From positions 1 through 41,780 of the forward strand of contig FLMG01001771.1 of the NCBI GenBank assembly GCA_900088475.1: a stretch of DNA of 41,780 nt. Reading direction: 5' to 3'. This document shows positions 21,848 through 34,800 of this stretch, piece after piece. Source of the stretch: Hyphochytrium catenoides (taxonomy: Eukaryota > Sar > Hyphochytriomycetes > Hyphochytriales > Hyphochytriaceae). The position numbers and the translations under genes were made by a program. Under the pieces are notes generated by a model that searched no databases, was not told where the DNA came from, and saw nothing but the letters and a program-made list of their open reading frames with translations. Position 1 is the first letter of the stretch, and the number at the start of each line of letters is the position of its first letter.

Positions 21848-22815
21848 ATAAATAAAGGCAAGCACATAGGTGGAGGGTAAAACGTGTGCTGCGTGTGCCG
21901 CATCGTGCGTCACAGGCCCTTCAATGAATGCCTCTTGTTGGACTGAAAGAGCTTTCAAATCCAGAGACCTCCAGTCCCGGCTGAGAGGAGAACGTAGTAG
22001 CACTCAACCCAGTAGTACGGCACGGCAGATATTTGATACATGAGGTTGAGGCGCGGCGGTCCGCTTTCTTACATGATACTGGAGAGGAACAGAAGGTGGA
22101 TGACACAAGACTGTGAGACGCAACCTTAGGCCAAGATGGTGGTAGGTGCGTCGGTTAGAAAGTTGCTGCGGGCAAACATCCTAGCCGTCTCTCCTTCCCT
22201 TTGGTCTCTGGTCGTTGTCAGTTTGCGTGAAGGCACTAATTTTGCAGAGAGAAGCCCTGGGGAGGCCAATGAAAAAATCAAAAAAAAGAAAAGCAAGACA
22301 AACATCACACGTGATCCACCGTGTAAGTAATGAGTGCACCCACCAACTAGGTCACCTAGCTAAGCACGACCTTTATAGCTGACTAAAGATCACGTACTTG
22401 CTGAGGTGTTGGACTTAGAACGGCTGCAGCTTATGGTAGCGCGCCCACTGATGGGTGTTACCTTAACTGTACTCATTAGAATCCGTAGTATTGCTTCAAT
22501 TCATATGAAGCTTACTGTGCCATCAATTCTCAAATCATCCGTTAGGCCTAAGTTGGTTCTTGGCACTCAAGCTTATTTGTACCGTTGAGACTTAAGCAGC
22601 TTCAGTGAGGTCGCAATGCTTACACAGTCCCCTGGTAGCTGCTGAGGCCTCATCAGATGGAACAAAGTGGTGCTCTTCTACTTATGTGGTTATAAAATGC
22701 TGAAGATTATTTTTGCAGCTTCCAAACAAACCGTAGGATTCTATACCGCCGTAGCTCTCCCTTCGAGGCGTATGAGCCAAGACTAGCAATCGACTGCAGG
22801 AGGCAGGAGCACTAG
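21848..22815. other. spacer before the CFAP47 3' end
   Basis: Two mutually antisense short frames overlap here: plus 22136-22330 (64 residues, Lys-rich end) and minus from about 22305 to 22126 (opens with a very hydrophobic, signal-peptide-like run). They cannot both be ordinary genes, and neither has a recognisable domain or splice partner. The rest shows nothing. Confidence 0.4.
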
Positions 22816-25800
22816 CTACTCAGCGAACTTGCCTGTATCTACTTTGGACTTTCCCATAGGTGGCACGTAGCGAGGATGCCGACCTACCAGTTCATATACC
22901 CACTGCATGTCCTCAGTCTGGTTGTGAATCAACGTCAGCTTTCACGACAAACATAGGAATATTACTTCGATTGACACCCTACCGTGATCAGGAGCTTCGC
23001 CACGCTGGGTTTGCCATACTCTGACGGGGTGAATGTTGCTATAAACGTTGTTCCTTCTGTCCCATGAGGCTTCAAGGATCCCTTCGTGGGATAGATTGTA
23101 AAATCCAACGATGACGACGTAGTGAACTCAGCTGTGAAGCTCGCTTCCTCGGCAGAATAGTTGCAGAGCTTAAAGGAGACACTGGACATAGATCCCATGG
23201 CGGCCTCGAACGTAATGGTGTCATCGGGTTGAGCCTCAAGAGCCTCTAACCGCAGTCCATATCTCCAGCGGCCGCCAGATTTTTTCTGTAGTATCAGCTG
23301 TATGGTGCTCTGAAAAGGTTTAAGTGGCTGGAAGAGAAGCTAAATGGGAGGTCGGACGTCAGTGCCTTGAAACTGATACCATAACAGCTAATAGTGGCTC
23401 ACCTCGTACTGCAGTGGAGTCTCTATCTTAATAAGACCCTCCTGAAGCGGACGCACTGACAGTGATCTGCTCACGAGGCTCTCCACTTCCTCAGGAATCA
23501 CAAGAAGAGCCTCGAACTCTTCTTCACCCGTCGCGGAAATAGCCTTTATTCCAGCTGGCACTATAGTGACAACCTGCCATGGGAAACAAAAGCAAGTTTT
23601 AGGGTACGGAGAAAGCGGATTTTCGGAAGCTCTTGTTTTCAACCTCTCGAACAACCCCACGAGCAAGACACTTCAGCTTCCATGCCTCATCAACAATGGG
23701 TGCTTCGGCAATGCCCTATATAAAGGCAAAGAGAGAGACCCCACGCAAAAGAGACGCGTTTAGGTTTTAGTCACAAAGTTGAGGAGCAGTGCCAAAGGTT
23801 CTCACTTTGATAGGGTAGGTCCACCGAAGGTTCTTCGGTCCGCAAATCTCAAGAACGGCGTCGATCTGCCCTATTTCAAGAGGGGAGAACAGCAAAGGTA
23901 CTTGGAGAACTCCGAATGGGCCGAGATCCGCCTCGGTATCTCTTGCGAGCAAAGAAATCTGTGGTGACCTGTCTATCGAGATCAGCTGGGAGAAGAGAAG
24001 AATAAGAATAAGCAAAGGGGCACGTCAGTGGCCTGCCCGCAGAAGGACATAACCGTCACAGCGGAACGCATACCTCAAGTTTCAAGGAAACTCTCAATCG
24101 CGTGGCAAAGGGATTAATAAAAGTGATATTCTCCGTCACCGAGGACCCGGCCCTTGTGCTAATGGTCACTACATCCATCTCTCCAGGGATGCCTCCGGTT
24201 CCGGTGCACTTGAACACCCATTCTCCTATCGAAGGGTGAGAGAAAGTGACGTCTGTTTCTTCCACCTCCGTTAATGATGATGGCGTGTAGCGAAGGTGAA
24301 CGGTGGTGGAGCTGTAAGGCTTAAGTCGGATCTGAGGGTTGATGACACTGTAGTTTCTCTTGTTGCTAGGAAAACGAGTACAGCCAGTACCATGAGCATA
24401 TGAGTATCGGCAATCACGCCCCATCCCATTTCGAGGCAATTACCTGATACTTGGAGTTAGCAGCACGTCCTCTCCTGAGGGGTTTTCAATGATAATCTGT
24501 TGTGTGCAATTACGTCCAACTGGGCAACTCATCGGGGCCAATAGGACTGGTTCTGGCTTTTCTGCCTGTAATATCATCTTGTACCAGAATTCTCCCACTT
24601 TGTCATTTCGAAAGAAGATGCTACCAGTGAACGACCCCGGAAGCAATGGCGAATAGATCAACTGTCGTACAGGGGAAGACCTAAAGTTAGCGCACGCACA
24701 AGAGTAAGAAAAGCAAAAATAGGTGAAGACCTCATAGATTCCTGTCGAAGATCCTCCTGCGTGTGTTTGGGCTGGTTCTAATGTAAAAGAGGTTTCTCCC
24801 ATTAGACCGGCTCCGTTAAGCTCCACTGTGAAGTTTAGGGGCAGATCTGTCGGATTCTCCAGGGTGATTGCTGCAACGACTGCCTTACGGCAGATGGCAC
24901 TAATGCTAATGGTGCTCTCAGGTTCTGGCGCGGAAGCATCGATTTCTAAAGTGTACCAGATGTACTCCCCTGCACAAATAGAAAAGATACGGGTCTTAAA
25001 ACCGTCCACACAGAGGGAGGAGCAGTCACAGCCTGTCTAGATACGTACCTGTCTGGGTGTCTCTGAAGGTGATACTACCACTATAGGTACCGGTGAATGG
25101 GGGTGAAATTGTAAGTACGTAGAAGGTAGATGCCTCACTAGATCTGAGCGACACCGAACTCTGGCCAGCCACATGTGGTAGATCCGATTCCACTGTGAAC
25201 TGGCAGTCAGTGCGACGGTAGTTTCTCAATAAGAACTTCTCAGTCAGACTTTGACGGGCCTTGCAGGAGACCTCAATATGATCTTCAGCCTACAGCGTAC
25301 AGCAGGAGAACCTTAATGCTTGAGCGATAAGATGAATATGAGAACTGTTCGTCGGGTAGTGCTACAAAGCTCCGATGACGCCGACTAACCAGCACTCAGC
25401 CGCCAAACCAAACTTTCACATTGTCTGGAATCTAGCCTTACCAGGGGCTCCTCTCCAACCGCTTGAAGGTCATATTGGAAGACATCTGCCGTCTGCGGAT
25501 TGGTAAGGAGCAGTTTTCCATTGAGAGAGCACACCCACATGGGCCGGAAGGTAAGTGGATACAGAGCAGTGCCTCCGGCAGGAACGACGAATTCCCGTGG
25601 ACCCGAGAAAGCACTATGTTGGACAGGTTTACGAGAGCTGACATTAGCTTAACTGTGGCTCTGGATTTGATCATAAGACGGGGAAGTCTCTCTTCATCAT
25701 TTTCAGTATCACCGTGCATTCCCCTTAAGTTCTATCATGGTTGCAATCCGTCCCTATCAATCTTAGGAGTTTGCTCGGACCGGCTTACCTTGCGGCGGGC

Positions 25801-28800
25801 CCCGTGATTTCTGCCGAGAGTGTCCAGTCCGTACTGCCACCATTAGTGATTGGAATCTCTTGGAGGATGGACTGTCTTGCAGGAGTGCATAAAGCAACAG
25901 TTGTGGATAGTGCTGGAGCCGTCGCTACGCCTTCTACGTCATAGACTCGGCAGTCCGACGGGTCATCCAGACAGTGCAGCGAGATGCGGCAAGGGTAGGA
26001 CCCGGCGGCCTTGGGATAAAAAAGAAGGGATGCCGTGTTGCCAGCGGGAAGAAGCCTGCGCCGTCGAAGGAGCGGAGGTGGCACATAAGGTGCAGTGAGG
26101 AGAAGGTTCGGAATACGAGTGAATTTGTTGAGAAGCTAGGGATATCCACTTATTAGAAGCACTCTCTACTTACTCTTCCGTCTTTCCTCCTGCTCCGTTA
26201 GGCTTGACGATCTGCAGTTTGGTGGTCGTCTGAGATTTCCCCTTTCCTTTTCCATGGCTGTTCGTGTTGGTTAGGACCACGCGATCTGATGCCATGGCGA
26301 AATAAGGTGAAGAGACTTCAGCCTTAAATGTTTTGGTCCCAACAGAGGATTGCTTCTCGGGCAGGTCCGACTCCGGTGGGCCCTCATCCATCAGCTGTCA
26401 CCACCAAGCGTCAAACGGGCAGAGAGAAAAACGACAGGACATGGCGGTATGTGGATGTAAGGTGGGTAAGTAGGTATAAAATGTTCCCACAAAAGAAGGT
26501 GGTCTCAACCTTTAACAAGTCTCTAGCTTTGGCCTTTGCTGCTCCCTGCAGTCTTTCAAGAGCTTGCTGCTGTGCCTTGAAGAGCTGCGCATTCTTCCAA
26601 GGGAGATACACTAGCATCGAGACCTACGGCGAGAACACCTTAAGTTAGTGGGAGTTGATGCGGATATATGATGGGCCGAACAATAGCTAGCAAACCTGAA
26701 CAATAAAGGGCAAAGGGAGAGGAAGCAGAGGGTCGTTGGAAACAACAGAGAGCAAGCACAGGAAGCGACAGGAAAAGAGAGGTCACATGGAGTGATAAAG
26801 TATATGGCCACCTGAGGGTTTAGCTCGGTTTCGAACGATACTTTATCCAACGGCTTCGGAGGCAGGGCTGTTGCCGCGAGTTCGTAAAGAAACTCTCCAA
26901 TATTCTGGTCCAAGAAAACGATTTGACAGCGGTACTCTCCTGGATAAAGCGGTAGAAACTCTACAACCAGTTTGGAGAGGTTCTGAGTAGTAGTCTGCAC
27001 CTCACCTCCCGGCTAGAGAAAAATGAGTTCGCAAGTTAGACCAGAAGTCACGACATCTTCAATTACGTAAGAAGCAAAGTATGATAAAGCACTTAAGAGT
27101 CAAGATATAGGGCGTGCCCGCATGATTTTCGACGTACTCATCGGCGAGAAAGTCATGAGGAAAGCTGTGAAGGCAAAATCGGACTGAAAGAGATTGCAGT
27201 TTACTGACCCCGTGGTTTCCCTTATATCGGAGCTTTAGGGTAGTTGTCTTTGTATAGAAAGGCTTCAAATTTGCTTCTTCGCTGTCCTTATAGATTTTCT
27301 TTCCTTGTCCTGCCAGGACTTGGCCTTTGATCTTTCCATAGCTGGCCCTTCTAGCGCCGGCGGACGATCCTCTTCCTACTTCTTTCTCTCCTTTCCCGCT
27401 TGACGAAGGACCTGCCAAAAACTCCTGATTGAGACTGACAGAGACCACGGCGTCACATGGAAATGGATTAGCGACTTCTATCTCCTGCGATAGCACCTCA
27501 TAGCAGGGAGTAGAAATGGTTATGGTGCGAAGAGCCGAACGAGAGTGAATGGACGAGCGCAGGTTGAAGACTAGCACTGGGGCGTTGCTCCACCCGCTGC
27601 CTCTACCACTAGATATCGTTGAAGAAGCATCGACAGCACGGGAAGATGATGCACCATCTTTCTCGTCTCCCCGTGGTTTTAGAGGATTAAACGTCAGCCG
27701 CGCCTCGACTGGGGAGGAGAAGCGTGCATTAAGCTCTACGTCGTATTGCGCAGTCTTTCCGGCGGGGATGGTGAGCTGCTGTTGTGTGATGTGGAAGTCA
27801 CTCGAGCCTTCAAGGTAAACGTCATAATGAACTGTGGAAAGGTAGATTGAATGGAGGGTGAGCGACTAACGCAGAGGGAAAGGCCAGGGGATCTCCTAAA
27901 CAAAGTGGTCCTAAGGTAGAATTAAGGAAGCACAAGACTAGAGGCGCAAATAGACAAGATGACAGACAGCAGCTGGAGACGCCACTGGCTGTAAGGAGAG
28001 CCCAGAGTTCGAATTCAAGATCGTCCTTCGCCCTCAACCCCCAATGCCCTAGGACCATTAGTCAGCCCATGAAGACAATGAAGATGCGACAAAGAATAGG
28101 TATGCGTCAGCAAGGAAGATGCTAACCTTCGTGCGTACTGGAGGGATTCCTCAATTCGATAGTCTTACGAATTGGGATGCCCAGCACTCCAACGAAGTCG
28201 ACTTGAGCTTTTGGCACGTACTACGGGTTAGATATCAGTACAGTGTTCATAGTTCCTTACATAACATATGACCAATTATGAAAAGAATTGCAAGACTAAC
28301 TGTGAGGGAAGGACGGAGCAAAGACAAGGAAATGAGACCTGTCCAAGCAGAAGTGTTATTGGCAACACCAGAAAAACAAGTGCGAGAATGTTACCTGTGG
28401 GAGGGTGAGGAAGAGAAAGGTCAGCAGGAGCACTCCTTCCCTCGCCGTCAAGCCTATTATCTGCTCTGCAGTCGGCACAAAGTTCATCCGAAGATGATTC
28501 ATTGAGTCCACTACTTGTTGAGCGTTCTTCCTCCTCCCCTCGACATCCTTTGGCGTAGGATCGAAACCAGCTAATGGCATGTTCAACTTTGAAAGCCTGG
28601 GGAAAGGGAAGGTTAGGGCTCTTTGAAAACACATAGTACGACGCCCATCTCTGCGCTCTCCTACTCACCAGGGGAGGTGTGAGCGAAGGAGATGACACAG
28701 CGCCACTCCGTCGTGGAGCGCGTGGTCAAAGTTTACTATTCTGACCGGCTCAGGGCTGCCAGATGACGCGTTGACATGAAATGAGAGCCAACGCAGGAGA

Positions 28801-31800
28801 ACTCCTTCGGACACAGAGTAGACATTCGACCCTTCAAGGTCGCCATTTACTCTAGGGACGCAAAAGAACGTTGGGTATAGAGTAATGAGGATTATTGCAG
28901 ATATTCATAGGGACACGGCCGAGAACTTTTCAATAAAGGTTTCCCAGGCTATGACCGACAACGAGGCAGAATGGCTGAGCGGGCAAAGGTGAAGAAAGGG
29001 GGAAGGAAATGAGGAACAAGAAGACAGCAGTTAATAGCGGTACCAGCAATTGAGTCAAGAAATAAACGAGCGAAAAGTAAGGGAATAGCCGAAATCGATA
29101 GACATGACAGCTTTAAAACATACTCAGGCGCGGCACCGGAGACTGATGCCTTGCTAGCATGGCTTGAAGGCCTAGAAACAGATGTCCGGGCCCTTTGTTT
29201 GGAGTCCTCACCCTTCTCTCCTCTATCCTTCCGTGGGCTGGCTGCCTCCGAAACAGGGTAGCCTGGAAGGTTCACTAAACTCTTAGGCGTGATTCGCTGG
29301 AGAATAAATATCTTCGCTAGCTGATAGAGCACGCTGGTCCACCCTCTGCGGCTGAGCTCCAGCCATCTATGCTCCCAGTACCTCTGCTTCAGATTTCCCT
29401 TCACCAAACAAACAGGGGAAGAACCCAAAGTTTGGGAAGACCCAACTTCCCTGTCTCCGGCACATGCTGCTTCTTTCCCAGAGAGAGAGCGGGAGATCTC
29501 ATCTACGGTTGTAGTCGGAAGCTCAATGGCCAACTCTCGTCCCATGACAGATAGAAAGCCATCTCTATGCAAAAGATGCTCGGGTCTGAGGTCCGCCAGC
29601 AGTGCTCCACAGCTCTTGAGATAGGCGAGGAGCTCCTTGTACTGCCCAAGCAGCATAGAGGTATATTCTTGCTTCAACGCAGTGTTGCCGTTGTGAGCTA
29701 CAGAGTGGACGACAGTCACCTTAGAATTGAACTTCTTTCCCGTCATTGCCTCAATGGCCTCCATTACCGGCTTGCCGGAGGCGAGAATGAGGCTTTCGGG
29801 AATAGAAGAGAGGCGGTTCTTGCCAAACATATTACAGCTGAACCATTCTAAGGAGAACGCACACTCCTCACGGCATTCTGGGACAGAGTCGGCAGAGTCA
29901 GAGGGGGTAGACATGTCCGTCGACCGGGCCCTCCCACTTCCTCCTTCCCCTTTGGCCTTTATGGACTTCTTCTCTGAAAGGATAACAGGAAATCCTTCCC
30001 CTGCGGAAGTGAGATCGTAGTTTCCCCTCTGTGCTAAGAGAAAGGGAAATATTGAGAGGATCGAGTTGTCACTCATCCCGTGGACCGGGAGACTGAAAAT
30101 GTTCCCGTCATTGTCGAAGAACTCAATCTTGGCGCTAAAACTACGGTAACGGCAGAAGGAAAGGGAGATGGAGAGATGGTTAAGACCTAGGCTTGCTGTA
30201 AGGGAAGTCCGTATATATTATAGAGGACAGAGGAGAGCAAGAACACTGCTAGCAAAGAAGCTAGAGGCGGAGGGAACGGGTTCTCAACCCCCAACTTGGT
30301 GGGTTGCTTTGTCAAAGTCAGGCACATTGACACTTTACTTTTTAAGCAATTGAAGTCTTCCGTTTTACCTTAGCGGCTTCTTGGTCACAAAAGAAACCTC
30401 CACAGTCACAGCAGGGTTACCTAATCCCATAGTCTTCCCATGCGGAAACGAAAGACTGAGAGGCGCGTGTGCCGAGTCCAGCGGTAACTTGTATTGCAGT
30501 TCTAGAGAGTCGTAGCCCATGTTAAATATCTGAAATTGATAGCTGCTACGCAGAGAGAGAGGGACGATGGGAAGAACAATTTCTGGGCAGGAAAAGGCCA
30601 TGCGAGGCCACGTTCCTCTGCCCTGCAGCTCTATCTCCTGATACTTTTTCCTGGTCGGGGGGGCTGATGGGTTCTCTGTGAACGTAGAGGAACTTATTGT
30701 GTTAGAGTCGCTGATGCTAGCAGTCGATAAACACTAAACAGAAAGGGAGAGCTTTCACGGGACGGCATAGTTGGCACATCTCTAGGAAGGTACTTTAACT
30801 TCTAAATATAAAGAAACTTCCAGAGAGCTGAAGGGTTAACAGTCACAGAGCTCTAAGAGTAGTCAAGGAACAATCACATAGACCTGGCTTATCGAAGAAA
30901 GGGGCTTGATTGTCAGTAAGTCCAAAGAGAAGGATACAATATTGATCAATCAGCCAAGAAGCGACGCAGGAAGTGGCTTACCTCTTTCCGTTATGAAGAC
31001 TACAAGACGAGTATTATGCACCTTAGGAGCGGTCGGTTGATAGGTGACACGCACTGCTGCTCTCCCACCCACCTCCAACAGCCCGGAAAGAGGTGAGAGG
31101 AGGAAGGGAGAAGGAGAGGCGCTCTTTCTACCAGTAAAGAAGAAAACGTCAGTGACTAGGATACATAGATAAGCGACTCCATATCCCAGACCAAAGAGCG
31201 GCTAGAGACGCTACAACCTTCAATGGAAAAATTTGCGGAGTACTACATCTCTTTTCTCAACTGTGTGTCTCGCCCACTTACCCTCCTTTCCATTCTACCC
31301 CCGCTAGCTCCATCTCCCAAGAGAGCGGTCCTTGATCCTCATTGGTTAGTATCAGCTCTTGAGTCTTCGTCGCCTTTCTTCCGGCTTCCTTTGAAAGTAC
31401 GACTTCCCCAAAGTCCACAGAGGGCTTGGAAATAACGAGACGAGGACGCACTACATGGCCCCTAACGGGGGTCCGCAAGTGCGGGAGAGAGGTAGAGACT
31501 AGAGAGAGAGTGAGAGGAAGCGAGTAGGTGAAACTGCCAATCCCCGTTGGCCGTATGGAGAGGTAAAAGGAAAGCTCTGAGTGTGGCTGAATCTCAATGC
31601 TCCAGACTCTTCCTTCTTCCAGAAGGGAGTTTGGCTCCAGCTCCGCCTTTCCTTGCCCATAATCCTCCCTGTCCTCCACTGCAATTCTTGTGAGAGAGGG
31701 CATCATCCTCAGAGGCTCCATCGAATTGGACGCAGTGGCGAACTCTCCCATTGCACCTTCAACAATGGACGCAGATTCATCCATGGGTAGTAGAGGCAGT

Positions 31801-34800
31801 ACTGAAAATTCCGACAGACTTCTTAAATCAAGCAGTAGAGAAGCCATAACGTCACCTTTGTTCCCTATCGTGACCTGATGGAGTATCAGATAATGAGATG
31901 CCTGGGCTGAAGAAAGTAGTGATAGGTGGGCGGGAGAGCAGCAGTGCGGGAAGGTAGTGATAGAAACTGAACAAGGGGAAAATAAGACAACTATGGGTGA
32001 CAGCGTTACAGGGAAACCGAAGTAGGAGAGCGCGTTTTTCTTACCAATTGCCTATCCTCGTTCCCCACCGCGATTTCCCCAAAGTCTACGGCGGACTGCT
32101 TCACCTCAACTTCCGGGACCATAGACGCCCCCAGCACAGGCACTTTAAGAGGTCTACCTCCCCGCGGGATCACCAAGATTGCTGCACCGTCCAAAAGCAG
32201 GGGAAGAGATAGAGTGGCAGAGACCACTAAATCCGCTGTCTCTCCCGCACCGATTGATATGATTGAGGAAGAGAGTTTGATTCCTGTCCGCGAGGCTGGG
32301 GGACTCTCCAGGAATAGAACAGTTCGGGAGTTGCCCATATTCTTCAAGGTGAGAGTCTTGCACTGTGAGCTTCCCACCGCAAAGAGTCCAAAATCTACTT
32401 TGGGTGAACCGCTTGCACTGCAAGAGAGGTCGATCGAATGAGTGAGATAGAAGGCGCTTAGTCTCAAACAGTCACACAACATTGCAGGTAGAGCTCGGAT
32501 GGAGTTCGAGAGATGGCAAGAGAGGCAAAGAAGAAGCACCGATTTCAGAGCTTCGCAAGGTGCAAAAAGGAAGAGAGGTAAGCTTGAAGAGAAATAGGGT
32601 TGATAGAGGGCACCTTCCGCTTGTGGCTCCTTTCTCCTTCACAATGACCTTTGGTTCCTCGCATACGCCGACGCAGAGAAGCTTCTCGTCTTTTCCACCA
32701 GCCACCTTCAAGGTGCACTCTACCTCTTTCTTGGCCCCTGGGGCAGGGACAAACTTGACCTCAACTAGCTTGATCCCTCCCCCGGCGGGGACGGAGCCGG
32801 ATGGAGGAGAAAACTTGAACACTTCCTCCTTCCCAACTTCCCAACGGAAGTCACAAGGTGCATTCCCGGAGTTTGTTAGGGTCACAGTATTCGATATCTG
32901 TGCGCGACAACCAAAAAATAACGTGAGAAGGGGATAGACTCAATTTACCTTCCGACTTCGTGTCCCAGCACCTCTTCCTATCGTTCCATGATGCTCTCGA
33001 TCCACCTCCTATTCTTGGGTGTGGTTCTCGTTCACCTCGTACTCTAATCTCTCCGCTCCTACCAGTCCATCTATTCCGTTTGACTGTAAAATTATACTGG
33101 CATCTCATGCTCCTCTGTCCCCTCCATTGAGTTGCCTAAAGTTGCCTTACCCATGGCTCCACACAATCATCAGAAAATTGGAAAGTGAGCTGTGTGGTCG
33201 ACAGTTGGAGAGAGACTGGAACCACCTCCGCCCTGACTTGAACTTTCGTGTTGTGCACTCCGTTAACCACACATGTGAAGGACCGACTGAGGTCCTATGA
33301 TTGAAATAGTTAGCTAAACAGTGAGCAAGATATTGGAAAAGCAAGCAAGACTAGGGGCAACACACATATCCTAAGAGATAAGGAGACCTATAGACTCCCT
33401 ATGGTAACCACGCATCGCCAAAGAGGGGAAACTAAGAGTCAAGGTGCTTGCTTGTTCAACGTTAGCATGTAAGGAAGTGAATGGAGTTCTAGCTTAGCGA
33501 GACAAGGGCCATAACATTTCAAAACACTATCAAGGCGAGAGACAGAGAAGACCGATCATAGAGTGAAAGAAGGTAGGAGCAGTGGTTTACCTGTTCCACC
33601 CTTGCCATCAGAGTGATATCAAAGCCAGCAGTGGCACCTGGGGGAACGACCTGGCTCTGAGGAGATGACTGGACAAGCTCGTCCGCGGTGATTAGAAGCT
33701 CAACGAGCACACTCTCGGACCTTCCGTTGATGACAAAGAACGAACGCTTATTGAGGCTGTTCACCGAAACTCGACCAAAAGAGAGCGCTTTCGGACCTAT
33801 TGGTTCAACAGCAGACGTAGACAGAGGCTAAGAAAAGGCTGTTGGGAAGGAGTTTGCATCTCCTCAAAGCTAAAGCGTAGTCCAATCGAACCATCCACTT
33901 TATCAGATTTTTTGTACGTTATTCTCTCTTGTACTTTGGTCTTTCCCTCACCTAATTGCACGAGGGTTAACTCCTCAGGAGGTATCGTGACCGCACATTC
34001 CTTTATTTCAGCGGGGCTGACAGGCTTTGGCTTGAACTTCTTCTTTATAAGCTTCGTATCGTCCAGTTGCGAAATACTTGCGTGAAATTGGGAGGATCCC
34101 TGTTCAGAGCTGCAGAGAGTATCAGCAACAAGCAAGAAGAGATACTGATCAATGACGATATTCGGCCTAGGAAAGAGGAGAGATTAGGCGTCTCGACCGC
34201 TGCCTATTATGCTAGTATCCTTCGCCTATTCTTTTAGACGCTCGGTTCCCTCACTCTTCCTCTTCTTCTCACCTGTAGCCTGCCACGGGTTTCTCAAGCC
34301 AGAGTCCTTCGGTCGCCTTAGGCAGTCGGAGTTGGGCCGGTGCCATGGCACTCTGAGGCATAAGCCCCAGGCTTAAAGAATCCTGACAAGGCGAAAGAAG
34401 AAAGGGCCTGAAGTAAGAAACAGAATTGGTTGAAGTGCATGACGTATATGGAGCAGGGTAAGACCTGGAGAAGGCCTGTCATCGTGAATTAGAGAGCAGG
34501 AGAAGAGGGCAAAATGGTAGAGAGAACTAAAATAGAACAGGTGCCTGGCGGCCGATGTCCCTTACCAGAGGGTCAGTGGACCTTTTGGCTATGCGCGCAG
34601 CCCTGCTCTCTTCTTCCTTCTTTAGGCCTTCTTCCCGCCTTTCTCTTTCTTCTTTTAGATACTCTGTATACTTCTCCTTGTTCTCCTGTCTCTCCAGCTG
34701 GTGCGGAACACTGTAGGTGAGCTGTGAGTCCGCCTGCGGAGGAAATTCGACCTTTTCCCAGGCAGGTATCCGACGAAAGGTGCTTCCAGGTTCGGAGATG

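Noticed and set aside
21653-22003. Minus-strand frame of 116 residues
   Set aside because: Largely antisense to the small membrane protein frame; no domain or splice support.
22126-22330. Two antisense frames, one with a hydrophobic N-terminus
   Set aside because: The hydrophobic run is the complement of an A-rich stretch, so it is probably compositional; neither frame has further support.
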